A stretch of 64,000 nucleotides of DNA from Cyclobacterium lianum (GTDB lineage Bacteria; Bacteroidota; Bacteroidia; Cytophagales; Cyclobacteriaceae): NCBI RefSeq assembly GCF_900143075.1, contig NZ_FRCY01000002.1:62001-126000 (forward strand). Reading direction: 5' to 3'. Under the pieces are notes generated by a model. It ran no database searches, was not told the DNA's origin, and saw only the letters and a program-made list of their open reading frames with translations. Below, piece by piece: positions 7,675-16,758 of this stretch. A program made the translations under genes and the position numbers. How positions within the stretch are numbered: the stretch's first letter is position 1; every line of letters begins with the position of its first letter.

Positions 7675-10233
7675 TCATTTCTTAATTATGGATTTATAGG
7701 TAAATCCATCGGACTGGCTTTTCCCTTTTGGAAAAAAGAGGCTAAAGGCATACCCTATAAGCACACAGCTTAGCACACCAATAGCCCCATATAAATAGCC
7801 GTTAACCTCAGTATATCTGCTTACCAGAAAAGTAATAATCGCACCTGAAATGGTACCAATAATCACACCGGTTGCATTGGCCTTTTGGCTAAATATGGCC
7901 AAGACAAATACACCGGCAAGGCTTCCTCCGATCATTCCCAGCAGTTTTTGGAAAAGGTCAAAGATAAACCCGACCTCAGATACAGCTATCCACATGGCCG
8001 TTAGCGTACCAAAAACACCCATAAATACCGTAATGATTTTCGCCAATCTCAGGTAGGCGCTATCACCTAGTTTTGGATTGAAAAATTTATGAACATCTGT
8101 GACATAGGCGGTTGAAATGCTATTCATACTGCTATCGAGCGAAGACATGCTTGCGGCAAATATCCCCGCAATTACCAGTCCTGCTATACCAAGGGGAAGT
8201 TCAGCCACGATGTAATAAGGCAGCAATTCTTCTGGATTGCTGCTTCCAATTTTGTCGGGATTACTATGATAAAAGACATAAAGCACCGTCCCTAAACCAA
8301 AAAATAATATTATTCCTGGCAACGTAATTATGCCGTTCGTCCAAAGGCTTTTAGCCGCTTCGTCCTCATCTTTAACAGTAAGGTAGCGTTGAATGACCAC
8401 TTGATCCGAGGTATACGAAATTAGGTTTAAAAAGAAAAATCCGATGATGGCCACCCAGAAAACCAACTGGGTATAATCCCAGGACCAATCCACCAATTTG
8501 AATTTCTCCTGCTCCATCGCCACCTGTAAGACGGCACCCATTCCGCCATCAATATTGGCGACCGCGATAAAAATGGAAAGCAATGCTCCCCCCAGCAAGA
8601 CCAGCACCTGAATCACATCCGTCCATATCACAGCTTCCATTCCCCCCATAACAGTATATACCGTACTAAACAAGCCCATGATTCCAATGCAAAGCAATAT
8701 ATCCATTCCTGTGACGGATGCAATAGCGATGGCCGGAAGATAAACCACCACTCCCATCCTTGCCAATTGTAATAAAATAAATATTAAACTCCCCAGAAGC
8801 CGAACATGAATGTTGAACCTTAACTCCAGGTATTGGTAAGCGGTGGTGATGTTCAGCCGCCGGAAAAATGGCAGGTAATACCTGATGATGAGGGGGACAA
8901 TTGCAAAAATCATAAATGAACCCAAGGCCAGGCGCCAATTGGTGGCATACACAATGACCGGTATGGCCATGAAGGTGATCGCACTTAGCTGGGTGCCATA
9001 GATACTTAAACCTGCTGCCCACCATGGAATTCTTTTACCCGCAAGAAAATACTCATCGGTCGTATTATCCCTTTTGGAAAAATAAAAACCGATCCCCAGC
9101 ATACCACATAGATAAATACCTAACGTGGTCCAATTGGCCCAGCCGAAAGCATTTTGAGTTTCCATTCCCATAACCTTTGGCGATCTGACCCCAGGTCCTT
9201 TTTCACCGTTGGGAACCACCCAATAGCCCTTCCAAAACGCTGTCGGTGCAGTTACCCTTGAACTTCCAGCAGGCATTTCACCCATTTCAACCCAAGTTTC
9301 TGCCCTGCTTTGATAAGCCAGCATTTTGTCTGAAAATCCCGGATGGGTAGATGGATCCTTATACTGTAGGGTTTCCTCATCCAATCCTCCCGGAATCAAA
9401 ATATGGGAATTGCCCAGGCTAAAGGCTGGAGAGGGGGCCGCAGCCACTCCTCTCGGCAGATCCTGAAGCTGCTTCCATTCCCCCTGGAAGGAAGAATCTC
9501 CGGGAGAGTACCGATAAGCATCTGTTAATAATTGCCTACCCAACCCTCCGTCTTTGTTTTTTACCAAATGAAAACCGCTAAAAAGATAAAAATCGCCGTT
9601 GTGAGCGGCAGCTACAGCCTGAATTCGTGATGTACCCGGAAAATCCGGGCCCTCCACCCATTTCATTTCCGAGGGCGATTGCTTCAAATCCAACATATAA
9701 AAGACATCCTCGCCAATCGCGTCCGGACTTACCTGCCCCCCTTGAATGTAAATCACCCCGTCCAGCATGGCTCCAGACATGTTGGCCAGGGTCACTGGAA
9801 GGGAGGGATAATTTGCATCAATTTTAATTTCACCATCTCCATAGGATAAACTATACACCTTACCATAATGCCCTTTTGCATCGTTCCCCCCGATGACCCA
9901 AATTTTCTCATTGTAAGTCACTGAAACGCCATAGGCGAGAGGCATGGGAAGCTTTTGAGTACTCATTTGCCAGCCCCTATCCTTGTTTTCTAAATAAAAA
10001 ATGTGATCATACCAAATCTTCTCTCCCCCCTGCCATGGTCGCTTCTCAGGAAAATTAGCACCTCCTGCAAGCAGCAATACCCCATTGCTCACTCCTGCGA
10101 ACATACCGGCAAAACCTTCCTTGTCAGGTAGGGCGGGCAGTTCTTCCCATTGGATTTCCTTCGCGGTCAGACCAGGTACCAGTACACTGGTTAGAAAAAA
10201 GGTAATTACCAAAAGGGACTTGCTAGGTATCAT
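7675..10233 (-). CDS. Fusion of a kelch mutarotase-like domain (NanM type) with an SSS sodium:solute symporter
   Basis: An 852-residue two-part protein. After a signal peptide (1-24), residues ~28-350 form kelch repeats (LLLAGGANFPE, KIWVIGGND, GVIYIQGGQ, DFYLFSGFH, HILIPGGLD), resembling N-acetylneuraminate epimerase NanM and related cyclically permuted mutarotases. Residues ~365-852 are a sodium:solute symporter of the SSS family, with about 13 membrane segments (DEYFLAGKRIPWWAAGLS, ITFMAIP, MGGMEAVIWTDVIQ, SSLDSSMNSI). The kelch domain would be periplasmic, so it could convert the anomer of a sugar just before uptake. It is the last gene of the 15-gene minus-strand set, five bases after the Gfo/Idh/MocA gene. 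The family suggests sialic-acid-like substrates, but that is inference. Confidence 0.87.
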   Translation of the reverse strand: MIPSKSLLVITFFLTSVLVPGLTAKEIQWEELPALPDKEGFAGMFAGVSNGVLLLAGGANFPEKRPWQGGEKIWYDHIFYLENKDRGWQMSTQKLPMPLAYGVSVTYNEKIWVIGGNDAKGHYGKVYSLSYGDGEIKIDANYPSLPVTLANMSGAMLDGVIYIQGGQVSPDAIGEDVFYMLDLKQSPSEMKWVEGPDFPGTSRIQAVAAAHNGDFYLFSGFHLVKNKDGGLGRQLLTDAYRYSPGDSSFQGEWKQLQDLPRGVAAAPSPAFSLGNSHILIPGGLDEETLQYKDPSTHPGFSDKMLAYQSRAETWVEMGEMPAGSSRVTAPTAFWKGYWVVPNGEKGPGVRSPKVMGMETQNAFGWANWTTLGIYLCGMLGIGFYFSKRDNTTDEYFLAGKRIPWWAAGLSIYGTQLSAITFMAIPVIVYATNWRLALGSFMIFAIVPLIIRYYLPFFRRLNITTAYQYLELRFNIHVRLLGSLIFILLQLARMGVVVYLPAIAIASVTGMDILLCIGIMGLFSTVYTVMGGMEAVIWTDVIQVLVLLGGALLSIFIAVANIDGGMGAVLQVAMEQEKFKLVDWSWDYTQLVFWVAIIGFFFLNLISYTSDQVVIQRYLTVKDEDEAAKSLWTNGIITLPGIILFFGLGTVLYVFYHSNPDKIGSSNPEELLPYYIVAELPLGIAGLVIAGIFAASMSSLDSSMNSISTAYVTDVHKFFNPKLGDSAYLRLAKIITVFMGVFGTLTAMWIAVSEVGFIFDLFQKLLGMIGGSLAGVFVLAIFSQKANATGVIIGTISGAIITFLVSRYTEVNGYLYGAIGVLSCVLIGYAFSLFFPKGKSQSDGFTYKSIIKK

Positions 10234-10238
10234 CCGAT

Positions 10239-11249
10239 TTAATTTGAGATTGAAGTTAAATTTATAGGTAGCGCGACTTCCTTACCGGTGGCAGAAGACG
10301 ATAAAGCAGCAAATAACACCTCCATTACATACAAACCCTGCTTACCGGACACCTCCGGCAAGCGGTCCAATTCAATGGCACGGACAAATTCTTTCCACTC
10401 GGACTCCAAAGCATCCGCCATCCAGTTTTCGGTGTACGAATCAGGTAATAATTCCCATTTTTGCTCTTTCCCCAAATAGGCTCCCTGGGAATAACTAATT
10501 TTTATCATTCCTTGTGTCCCATACAATTCTGCATCCACCTGATTCACCCCATGTTGGAATCCTGAGAAATGTAAAGAGCCCTGCTGCCCATCCTTAAATT
10601 TCAGGATAATGATCCCGCCATCGTCTACTTCATCCCGGTGAAAATGGTTGGATATCAACGCATAAACCCGCTGCACCCGCGAAGGTATCAGCGTGCAAAG
10701 CAAATCCAATTGATGTATGGCCACAGTCAACAGATACCCCCCGCCCGTACTTTCCGTTAAATGCCAATCTCGTCGCTCTGCATGTTTCCAAAAGGAAACC
10801 GAGGTAGCTCTGCCCATCTGAATAGCTCCAAGATTTCCCGATTCCAGACATTTCCTTGCAGCCACAAATGCAGGGGTAAACTGCCCGACCTGCCCGAGCA
10901 TTAGCTTCACGTTGTTTTTTACACAGGCTTCCTGTATGGCCAGACAGTCCTGCCAGGTAGCAGCCATCGGCTTTTCTAATAATATATGTTTCCCTGCACG
11001 GGCCGCGGCAATTGCAATTGTTGCATGGAGATGATGTGGGGTGGCAATCAATACCGCATCAATGGCGGGATCCTCCAGAAGCTGCTTATAGTCTGTATAT
11101 CCCTCCACGCCATAAGTCTTCTTTTGCTGATTCAAGGCAAGAGGATCCCTTCTACAAATCGCCTTTAGTTGAACGTTGGGCAACTTTCTAATGGCTTCAA
11201 TATGTTTGATGCTAAAATTTCCAGCGCCAATAATTCCTATTGATATCAT
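10239..11249 (-). CDS. Gfo/Idh/MocA family NAD(P)-dependent oxidoreductase
   Basis: A 336-residue protein. The start at 11249 places the Rossmann motif GIIGAGNFS right at the N terminus; a longer open frame upstream would overlap the preceding gene. Family marks are ILLEKPMAATWQDC (the EKP motif with the nucleotide-binding and catalytic lysine), LIATPHHLHA, and the C-terminal sheet domain beginning around residue 120 with GGGYLLTVAIHQLDLL, where the HxxD pattern supplies the catalytic His. Members oxidise or reduce a hydroxyl on sugars, inositols or amino-sugar derivatives. The gene lies between the SMP-30 lactonase and the fusion transporter, fitting an oxidation and lactone-hydrolysis step in sugar breakdown. 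The substrate is not identifiable. Confidence 0.87.
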   Translation of the reverse strand: MISIGIIGAGNFSIKHIEAIRKLPNVQLKAICRRDPLALNQQKKTYGVEGYTDYKQLLEDPAIDAVLIATPHHLHATIAIAAARAGKHILLEKPMAATWQDCLAIQEACVKNNVKLMLGQVGQFTPAFVAARKCLESGNLGAIQMGRATSVSFWKHAERRDWHLTESTGGGYLLTVAIHQLDLLCTLIPSRVQRVYALISNHFHRDEVDDGGIIILKFKDGQQGSLHFSGFQHGVNQVDAELYGTQGMIKISYSQGAYLGKEQKWELLPDSYTENWMADALESEWKEFVRAIELDRLPEVSGKQGLYVMEVLFAALSSSATGKEVALPINLTSISN

Positions 11250-11266
11250 ATCAAAATTAAATTCAT

Positions 11267-12136
11267 TCAAAAAAGGGAATACCCTCCTATCCCAACCTTG
11301 ATCCTTGCCAACCTTCCGGGACCCGGCTCCGCAATCCCCCCTGTCATCCAAATTTCATCGCCTACAAAACATACATTACTCGTGAGGGGAATAGCTGAAT
11401 CATAAGATGCCAAAAGTGATCCGGTCTTAGAAAGTACCTGGACGGCCTGCATCCCATAGTGGGCAACCCACAGTCTGCCCTCTATGTCCAAAGCCATTCC
11501 ATCAGGAAGGTTGCCTGTTTCTGTGTTGTTTTTATTAAATGGCAAATAGGCAAATACAGTTATATAATCAGCATCTTCAGGTTGGGCATTCAAATCCACT
11601 TTTAAAATCCTGTTTTTGTAACTTTCAGCTACCCATAAAAATTTTTTTTCCCTTTGAAAAACGATGCCATTTGCAAAATCGATATCCCTGGCCACGATTC
11701 TGGCTGATCCATCCCAGCCTACAAAATACACCATTCCCTCCTTCCTGACAGAATCCGTAAAATAAAAACCCCTGTCGGGATCAATGGCAATATCATTAGG
11801 GCACCGAACCTTATGTCCTTCGATCCGTTCCGGCGAAACACTCCCCAATAGTATTCCATCGGAATCGTATTTCAAAACACAAGCTGAGAAGCTGTCACAA
11901 ATCAAATGATCTCCATTGCGCAAAATGGCTTGCCCATTGGGTCTTCCCCCCATTCCCCACTGCACAGAACGCCCCCCCTGGACTTTTCGAATCCCCTGGC
12001 CTGCCAAATCTGTAAAATAAAACGAGCCTTCCGGATCAACCGCCGGTCCTTCGGTATAATGTTCCAATTCCAGTATCAGCTCAGAATGGGTTGTTTCTGG
12101 GTCGGGAAGTGCGTTTTGATCTGGTTTATGCATCAT
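11267..12136 (-). CDS. SMP-30/gluconolactonase/LRE family protein (putative sugar lactonase)
   Basis: A 289-residue six-bladed propeller of the SMP-30 family. Typical stretches are EGPAVDPEGSFYFTDL near the N terminus (with the metal-binding Glu), CPNDIAIDPDRGFYFTDS (the Asn-Asp metal site), FANGIVF, and NLPDGMALDIEGRLWVAHYG toward the end (the Asp ligand). No signal peptide is present, so it is cytoplasmic. Family members hydrolyse aldonolactones made by sugar dehydrogenases, matching the Gfo/Idh/MocA gene 17 bases downstream. It starts six bases after the M81 gene ends. Two adjacent ATG codons could serve as start. Confidence 0.85.
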   Translation of the reverse strand: MMHKPDQNALPDPETTHSELILELEHYTEGPAVDPEGSFYFTDLAGQGIRKVQGGRSVQWGMGGRPNGQAILRNGDHLICDSFSACVLKYDSDGILLGSVSPERIEGHKVRCPNDIAIDPDRGFYFTDSVRKEGMVYFVGWDGSARIVARDIDFANGIVFQREKKFLWVAESYKNRILKVDLNAQPEDADYITVFAYLPFNKNNTETGNLPDGMALDIEGRLWVAHYGMQAVQVLSKTGSLLASYDSAIPLTSNVCFVGDEIWMTGGIAEPGPGRLARIKVGIGGYSLF

Positions 12137-12142
12137 TTTGAT

Positions 12143-13636
12143 TCAAGCTAAATCATCTAATGGAAACAGCGGCTTTCTCCTGTTTTGGTACCGCAAATTG
12201 GACATATCTGCACATGTTACCCCAGGAGTATTTACTCGGATGATACTTTTACAAACAGTCTGATAGGCCGCTAAAGGCGCATTTACCCCCTTAGCAACTA
12301 TGACATCAAATTGAGTCGGATCTATATTGAAATGAACTAATTGCTGAAGGCTAAATGGAACCGTCCTCAAAGATGTAAGCATTAGGGTATTGCCTGATTT
12401 TGTTTTTACAATGGCTGTTTCTCCCATATTAAAATTTACCTGACCTCCATGCCGGGGTTCTTTTTCAGAAAATTTGCCATTCACTAAAGAAATTAATTCT
12501 ACTTCTGTTTCTACAGGATTCCCATGCCGGGAATCAGTTTTACCACCAATACTTAAAGGAGTAAAGCCGGTTACATTCCCTCTTTTTTTAATGGCCCTTA
12601 CGGCTTCCGGGTCATTTATGCACATAAAACTCCTTTGCCCGGGTTGTGATTCCACCAGTTCAAGTAAAAACGTACTGTCTCCGGGCGAGCCTCCTCCAAC
12701 GTTATCACCCATATCCAATAAAAGGACCGGCTTTTGCACATTTCGAATTTCATCAGGCAATTGATCAATACTGGTTTTGCCTCCTAAAAATTCCAAATGG
12801 TTTTTAAAAATATACTCGTTCAGCTCGCCTACTGCTTTTTGTGCCAACCATTGGTCTCCATCTGCCACTGCAATAAAGCTCGTTCCCATCTCCGGAACGT
12901 CGGCATAAGGAAACCCCAGAACCACACTTGTAGAAAGAATTTTAGGTCTTAAACCTATTTCTGAGGATAATTCATACAGTTCTTTGCATGGACTGGACTC
13001 AGTGTGCTGCAAATCGATGCTTATTGCTACCTGACTTTGGATGGCCTGCATGACTGGACGAATTTCGCCACGGATCCTACCGATCATAAGCCTTCCTGCC
13101 TCCATTCCCACTTGCCTTTGGTCCACATGAGGATTGGTTTTGTATGCCACCAAGGCATCCACGGCCTCCACCATAACATCACTCAGATTGCAATGGGGAT
13201 CAATGGTACCAATAATAGGAAGCTCTGGACCAAGCATATCTCTGACCATTTTCAGCCAATGGCCATCAAAATCCGAATAGGAGGCGCTGACACCCGCACC
13301 ATGCGGCACCACCATTAATCCATCCAAAGGCATTGACTCGGTAATGGAATTTTTTACTTCAATAAATAAACGAGCTGCTGCTTCTCTCGACAGGATTCCA
13401 CCTGGGGTAGCCTCTGCGTAAAACAATGGAACGATCTCCAAATCCGGTTCCTTTTCCAGCACTTCCACCATCCCGCCTATCTCATGAAAGGCATCCCGAT
13501 ATTCTTCAACAATAGATCGGCCGTAAAGCAGATGACCGTTTTGAAAATCCTCCCAATTGGTCAGACTCTCCAAAAAAGTATTGGACTCATGGTAAATTCC
13601 CAAAATCCCGATCCGTTTTGGATTTTTATTCTGCAT
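12143..13636 (-). CDS. M81 family metallohydrolase (MlrC-like)
   Basis: A 497-residue MlrC protein. The N-terminal domain (residues ~9-300) has the conserved metal-site motifs YHESNTF, PHGAG, IDPHCNLSD and YKTNPHVD. The C-terminal domain (~315-490) has LLLDMGDNVGGGSPGD and an SLR/GPF-type region. MlrC was named for microcystin breakdown, where it cleaves linear peptides, but most M81 genes lie in catabolic operons and act on unknown amide or related bonds. No signal peptide, so cytoplasmic. The ATG at 13636 overlaps the RidA gene by 11 bases and is preferred over a TTG two codons upstream. Its presence in a sugar or amino-acid catabolic set is a clue that the substrate carries an amide. Confidence 0.87.
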   Translation of the reverse strand: MQNKNPKRIGILGIYHESNTFLESLTNWEDFQNGHLLYGRSIVEEYRDAFHEIGGMVEVLEKEPDLEIVPLFYAEATPGGILSREAAARLFIEVKNSITESMPLDGLMVVPHGAGVSASYSDFDGHWLKMVRDMLGPELPIIGTIDPHCNLSDVMVEAVDALVAYKTNPHVDQRQVGMEAGRLMIGRIRGEIRPVMQAIQSQVAISIDLQHTESSPCKELYELSSEIGLRPKILSTSVVLGFPYADVPEMGTSFIAVADGDQWLAQKAVGELNEYIFKNHLEFLGGKTSIDQLPDEIRNVQKPVLLLDMGDNVGGGSPGDSTFLLELVESQPGQRSFMCINDPEAVRAIKKRGNVTGFTPLSIGGKTDSRHGNPVETEVELISLVNGKFSEKEPRHGGQVNFNMGETAIVKTKSGNTLMLTSLRTVPFSLQQLVHFNIDPTQFDVIVAKGVNAPLAAYQTVCKSIIRVNTPGVTCADMSNLRYQNRRKPLFPLDDLA

Positions 13637-14057
13637 ACGCAATCAAATCAACTTCAAATTTCAACAATGTTCCCAGGCAGCCAATCAGTGTAGTCCTGGC
13701 TGGGTAGGGGGGTTGAAAATATTCTTCATAGATTTGGTTAAATTCTACCAGGTCTTCCTGACGTGCTACATAATTTCTGACCTGCACGACATGGCTGAAA
13801 TCCAGACCTGCCGCAGCCAGAATCTTCCTGGCATTTTCAAATGACCTTCTGACTTCTCCTTCAAAATTATCATCCACAATTTTCCCGCTTTCATCAACAG
13901 AGGCCTGTCCTGATACAAAAACCAGGTTATTTACTTTCAATGCCGGTGAAAACGGCAGGGTACTTTGGGGAACTCCTTCCCCAGAAATAACTTCTTTCTT
14001 CATAAATAATGTCATTAATAAAAGGTTTCCATTAAGCCGATTAAGGCTTTGATTCAT
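13626..14057 (-). CDS. RidA family (YjgF/YER057c/UK114) protein
   Basis: 143 residues if translated from 14057, where the ATG overlaps the RraA stop by 4 bases as elsewhere in this operon. An internal ATG at 14003 (MKKEVISGEG) aligns better with the usual N terminus of the family and would give 125 residues. Family marks are FSPALKVNNLVFVSGQ, FENARKILAAAGLDFSHVVQVRNYV, and PPYPARTTLIG, with the Arg that binds the carboxylate of the imine substrate. RidA enzymes hydrolyse reactive enamine/imine products of PLP dehydratases such as 2-aminoacrylate. A threonine-synthase-like PLP enzyme is encoded three genes upstream, which makes the partnership likely. Confidence 0.88.
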   Translation of the reverse strand: MNQSLNRLNGNLLLMTLFMKKEVISGEGVPQSTLPFSPALKVNNLVFVSGQASVDESGKIVDDNFEGEVRRSFENARKILAAAGLDFSHVVQVRNYVARQEDLVEFNQIYEEYFQPPYPARTTLIGCLGTLLKFEVDLIAYAE

Positions 14058-14713
14058 AAGACACCATATTTTTTGTAAGCATCCATTGCTTTCATTCCCT
14101 TTTTGATTTCATCCCTGGTGATATTTTCTGCATTCACTTTTAGCATGGCGTTTTCTATGGCTGCTTCCTCTACTTGCTGTGGAATGACCACTACTCCATC
14201 TTCATCGCAGAACACCAAATCTCCCGGGCAAAACAATACTCCTCCTATTTCCACAGGAACATCGATATCAATTACCCGTTGTCGGTTTTGGCTGTCATAA
14301 ATCCGCTTGCCTTTAGCAAAAACCGTAAAACCCATCGATCTGATTTTGGCAATATCACGAATGCTCCCGTCTACCAATGCTCCGAGACAACCGCTGTTAC
14401 TCGCCGCTGTAGATAATAATTCACCCCAAATTCCAGATCGGTTTGATCCTGCAGCGGCTGCAATAAAAATTTCACCTGGCTGACAGTCATCAACAGCCTT
14501 AAGCTCTAGTTCATACGGGTTGGGATCGACGTGGTACATCTCAGTCCAAAGGGTGGTTTTACACCTTCCTACCAGTTTAGCCTTTCCCGTATGAATGGAA
14601 AAGGAGATGTCAGGCGATTGAGCGGTAAATCCCAAGCCATCCAATGCATCCGAGATGACAGCCGAATACAGCTTTTCTTCCATCTCACGTAGAGAATAGT
14701 TTGTCTTTTTCAT
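14054..14713 (-). CDS. RraA family protein (4-hydroxy-4-methyl-2-oxoglutarate aldolase-like)
   Basis: A 219-residue protein of the RraA/HMG-aldolase fold. The active-site region is present: IWGELLSTAASNSGCLGALVDGSIRDI, which contains the conserved Glu and the Arg-Asp pair that bind pyruvate and the divalent metal, followed by GFTVFAKG and PGDLVFCDEDGVVVIP. Stand-alone RraA-like proteins of this kind act as class II pyruvate or oxaloacetate aldolases/decarboxylases; some instead inhibit RNase E. The operon setting, overlapping both a DHDPS-type aldolase and RidA by 4 bases, favours a metabolic role in splitting a 2-keto acid intermediate. Confidence 0.87.
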   Translation of the reverse strand: MKKTNYSLREMEEKLYSAVISDALDGLGFTAQSPDISFSIHTGKAKLVGRCKTTLWTEMYHVDPNPYELELKAVDDCQPGEIFIAAAAGSNRSGIWGELLSTAASNSGCLGALVDGSIRDIAKIRSMGFTVFAKGKRIYDSQNRQRVIDIDVPVEIGGVLFCPGDLVFCDEDGVVVIPQQVEEAAIENAMLKVNAENITRDEIKKGMKAMDAYKKYGVL

Positions 14714-15636
14714 TTGGAAAGTTGGGATTCTTTAATCCTGGAAGCATCAATAATCAATTCTACCAAAGCCTGCACTTTTTCCTCTTTCCAGGGCTTATTT
14801 GTATTCCCCACCGGCGGAATGGAAGGACCAATGTCAATGGCATACCTTAACTGAATGGCTTGCCTGAAAAAGGTCCAAATATTGGGCAATACCTCTGCTA
14901 TCATCTCCTGAAAAACCAGCATAAAGTCTGTTGCAAGCTGGACATTTCCATTTAAAAAGGAATTCCGAACAAACTGGCATTCCGGACCAAACAAGTTATA
15001 GAAAGATCCGATAGCACCAGAAGTACCACAAAGTGCCGCGTGGCACATCAACTCATCCGCCCCACTGAAAAGCGTTAGCCTGCCCCGTGAACTATAGGAA
15101 ATGGTACTTATTTCCAGCAGGTTATTGGTGGTCAATTTCATCCCAGCCATATTGGGGAGTTGGAGCAACTTATTAACAAAGCCCACCAATCCATCTGAAA
15201 AACCAGTGGATCCAAGTTGGTAAGGAAAGAAAGGTAAATCAGTGGATTTAGCAATTTCTTCATAGTGCTTCAACGCCATGGCAGAGCTGCCATCCGAAGA
15301 ACTGTAATAGACCGGAGCAACGGAAGAAATGCCATCCACTTTACAGTTTTCAGCATGTTTTGCCAGCCTTACCGATTCACTTGTAGTCATTGAGCCTACC
15401 TGAACAATGATCGGAATCCTTCCGCTGTTGACCGCTGCCGCCACTTCTGTGACCCTCTTCCTATCGGCTTCACCCAATAAAAAACCCTGGCCTGTGGACC
15501 CAAGCAAATACAGTCCATCCATCCCCTGTGAAACGAGGACATCCAACCACTTTTCCAACTGTGCTGTGTCCGGTCGCCCATCTTCATTCAATGGGGTTAA
15601 CATCGCAGGCCATACCCCTTTTAGTTTATCATTCAT
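14710..15636 (-). CDS. Dihydrodipicolinate synthase / N-acetylneuraminate lyase family aldolase
   Basis: A 308-residue TIM-barrel aldolase of class I. The Schiff-base lysine is Lys167 (AGMKLTTNN), and the proton-relay tyrosine is Tyr139 (FPYQLGSTG, where NanA has YNIP). The carboxylate-binding motif reads GSTGQG at 46-51, where DapA and NanA usually have GSTGE, so the Glu is replaced by Gln. The family cleaves or forms C-C bonds with pyruvate, with substrates including sialic acid, KDG and 4-hydroxyproline products. There is no signal peptide. It overlaps rraA by 4 bases and follows the PLP enzyme by 27. The exact 2-keto acid cannot be told from sequence. Confidence 0.87.
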   Translation of the reverse strand: MNDKLKGVWPAMLTPLNEDGRPDTAQLEKWLDVLVSQGMDGLYLLGSTGQGFLLGEADRKRVTEVAAAVNSGRIPIIVQVGSMTTSESVRLAKHAENCKVDGISSVAPVYYSSSDGSSAMALKHYEEIAKSTDLPFFPYQLGSTGFSDGLVGFVNKLLQLPNMAGMKLTTNNLLEISTISYSSRGRLTLFSGADELMCHAALCGTSGAIGSFYNLFGPECQFVRNSFLNGNVQLATDFMLVFQEMIAEVLPNIWTFFRQAIQLRYAIDIGPSIPPVGNTNKPWKEEKVQALVELIIDASRIKESQLSK

Positions 15637-15663
15637 CTTAAGTTGTTATTATTTCGATTTCAA

Positions 15664-16758
15664 TCATTCCACTCCAAAATAAGCATCCATACTTTCTTCA
15701 TCCTCCAGGTACTGAACGGGATTCATGTTAATCAAATCTTCTATAGAAGGTGGATCCTTAAATCCATTTCCTGTCACGATGCATACCGCCTTATCCTCTG
15801 GTTTCAACTCCCCTGACCGGACGGCTTCCAACCACCCTGCCAAAGAAACAGCTCCGGCAGGCTCGGCGAATATACCCTCTTTCTCTGCCAATAATCGCTG
15901 GCATTCGAACACCTTCTTATCCGTTACCAGGTAGCCATTGCCTTTCGTATCTCTACAAGCCTTCAAGGTGTCGTTTCCATCGATTACATTGGCCACCTGC
16001 AATCCACTAATTTTTGTAACTGCGTCTGTTACGGGCTGTGCATAATCCAGGCCTAATCTCAGATTGCCAGCAATGGTATTATTGCCTTCAGGTTGAACAC
16101 AATGTACCCTGGGAACTTCAAAACCAGGGAATCTTTGCCTCCAAAGATGGAAGCCTCTGGCCACTGCCAGTGCCAGCCCTCCTCCTCCTGCGGGAACAAA
16201 TATATTTTTTGCTTCGGGCATGTCCTCTGCTAATTCAAAACTGATGGATTGCACGCCTTTCATTCCTATCGGGCAATATTTGAAAGCACTAACCTGAATG
16301 CGGGTATGGTATTGAACGGCCAATTTTGCGAGCTTATCAAACACCCTTTCACTGATTTCACTGCTAATACCAAAACCCTTTATCATAAATAACTTTGCCC
16401 CATAAGCTCTCATCTGCTTCAGTTTCCCCTCGGGAGCACCCTCTACGATGGCAATTTTACAGGGCAAACCCGCAGCAGCAGAATAGGCAGCAAGTGCTGC
16501 CCCCGTATTTCCACTGGTTGTAGCCAAACAAATTTTACTTTTTTTGTTCAGAATTTCGGCAATGGCAATAGCTGCAAAGCGATCCTTATATGAGCCCGAG
16601 GGGTTCGCGGTTTCAAGCTTGAAATACAAATTGGTCATGCCCATTTCCGGGCCGATATTTTTAGATTGAATTAATGGCGTGTCGCCTTCCCCCAAACTGA
16701 ATGGGGGGAGATTGGTCGGCAAGTCCATTAAATCCTTGTACTTCCAGATTCCTTTCAA
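15664..16758 (-). CDS. Threonine synthase-like PLP-dependent enzyme (fold type II)
   Basis: A 364-residue fold-type II PLP enzyme. Lys58 in NPSGSYKDR binds PLP, SLGEGDTPLI is the family N-terminal motif, ATTSGNTGAALAAYSA is the substrate Asn loop, and PAGGGGLA is the phosphate-binding glycine loop. It resembles threonine synthases, but in this catabolic operon it more likely works as an ammonia-lyase or beta-eliminating enzyme on an amino or hydroxyamino acid. Such reactions release enamines, which the RidA encoded downstream would hydrolyse. The start is a TTG overlapping the SDR stop codon (TTGA). No canonical threonine genes (thrA, thrB) are nearby. Confidence 0.85.
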   Translation of the reverse strand: MKGIWKYKDLMDLPTNLPPFSLGEGDTPLIQSKNIGPEMGMTNLYFKLETANPSGSYKDRFAAIAIAEILNKKSKICLATTSGNTGAALAAYSAAAGLPCKIAIVEGAPEGKLKQMRAYGAKLFMIKGFGISSEISERVFDKLAKLAVQYHTRIQVSAFKYCPIGMKGVQSISFELAEDMPEAKNIFVPAGGGGLALAVARGFHLWRQRFPGFEVPRVHCVQPEGNNTIAGNLRLGLDYAQPVTDAVTKISGLQVANVIDGNDTLKACRDTKGNGYLVTDKKVFECQRLLAEKEGIFAEPAGAVSLAGWLEAVRSGELKPEDKAVCIVTGNGFKDPPSIEDLINMNPVQYLEDEESMDAYFGVE

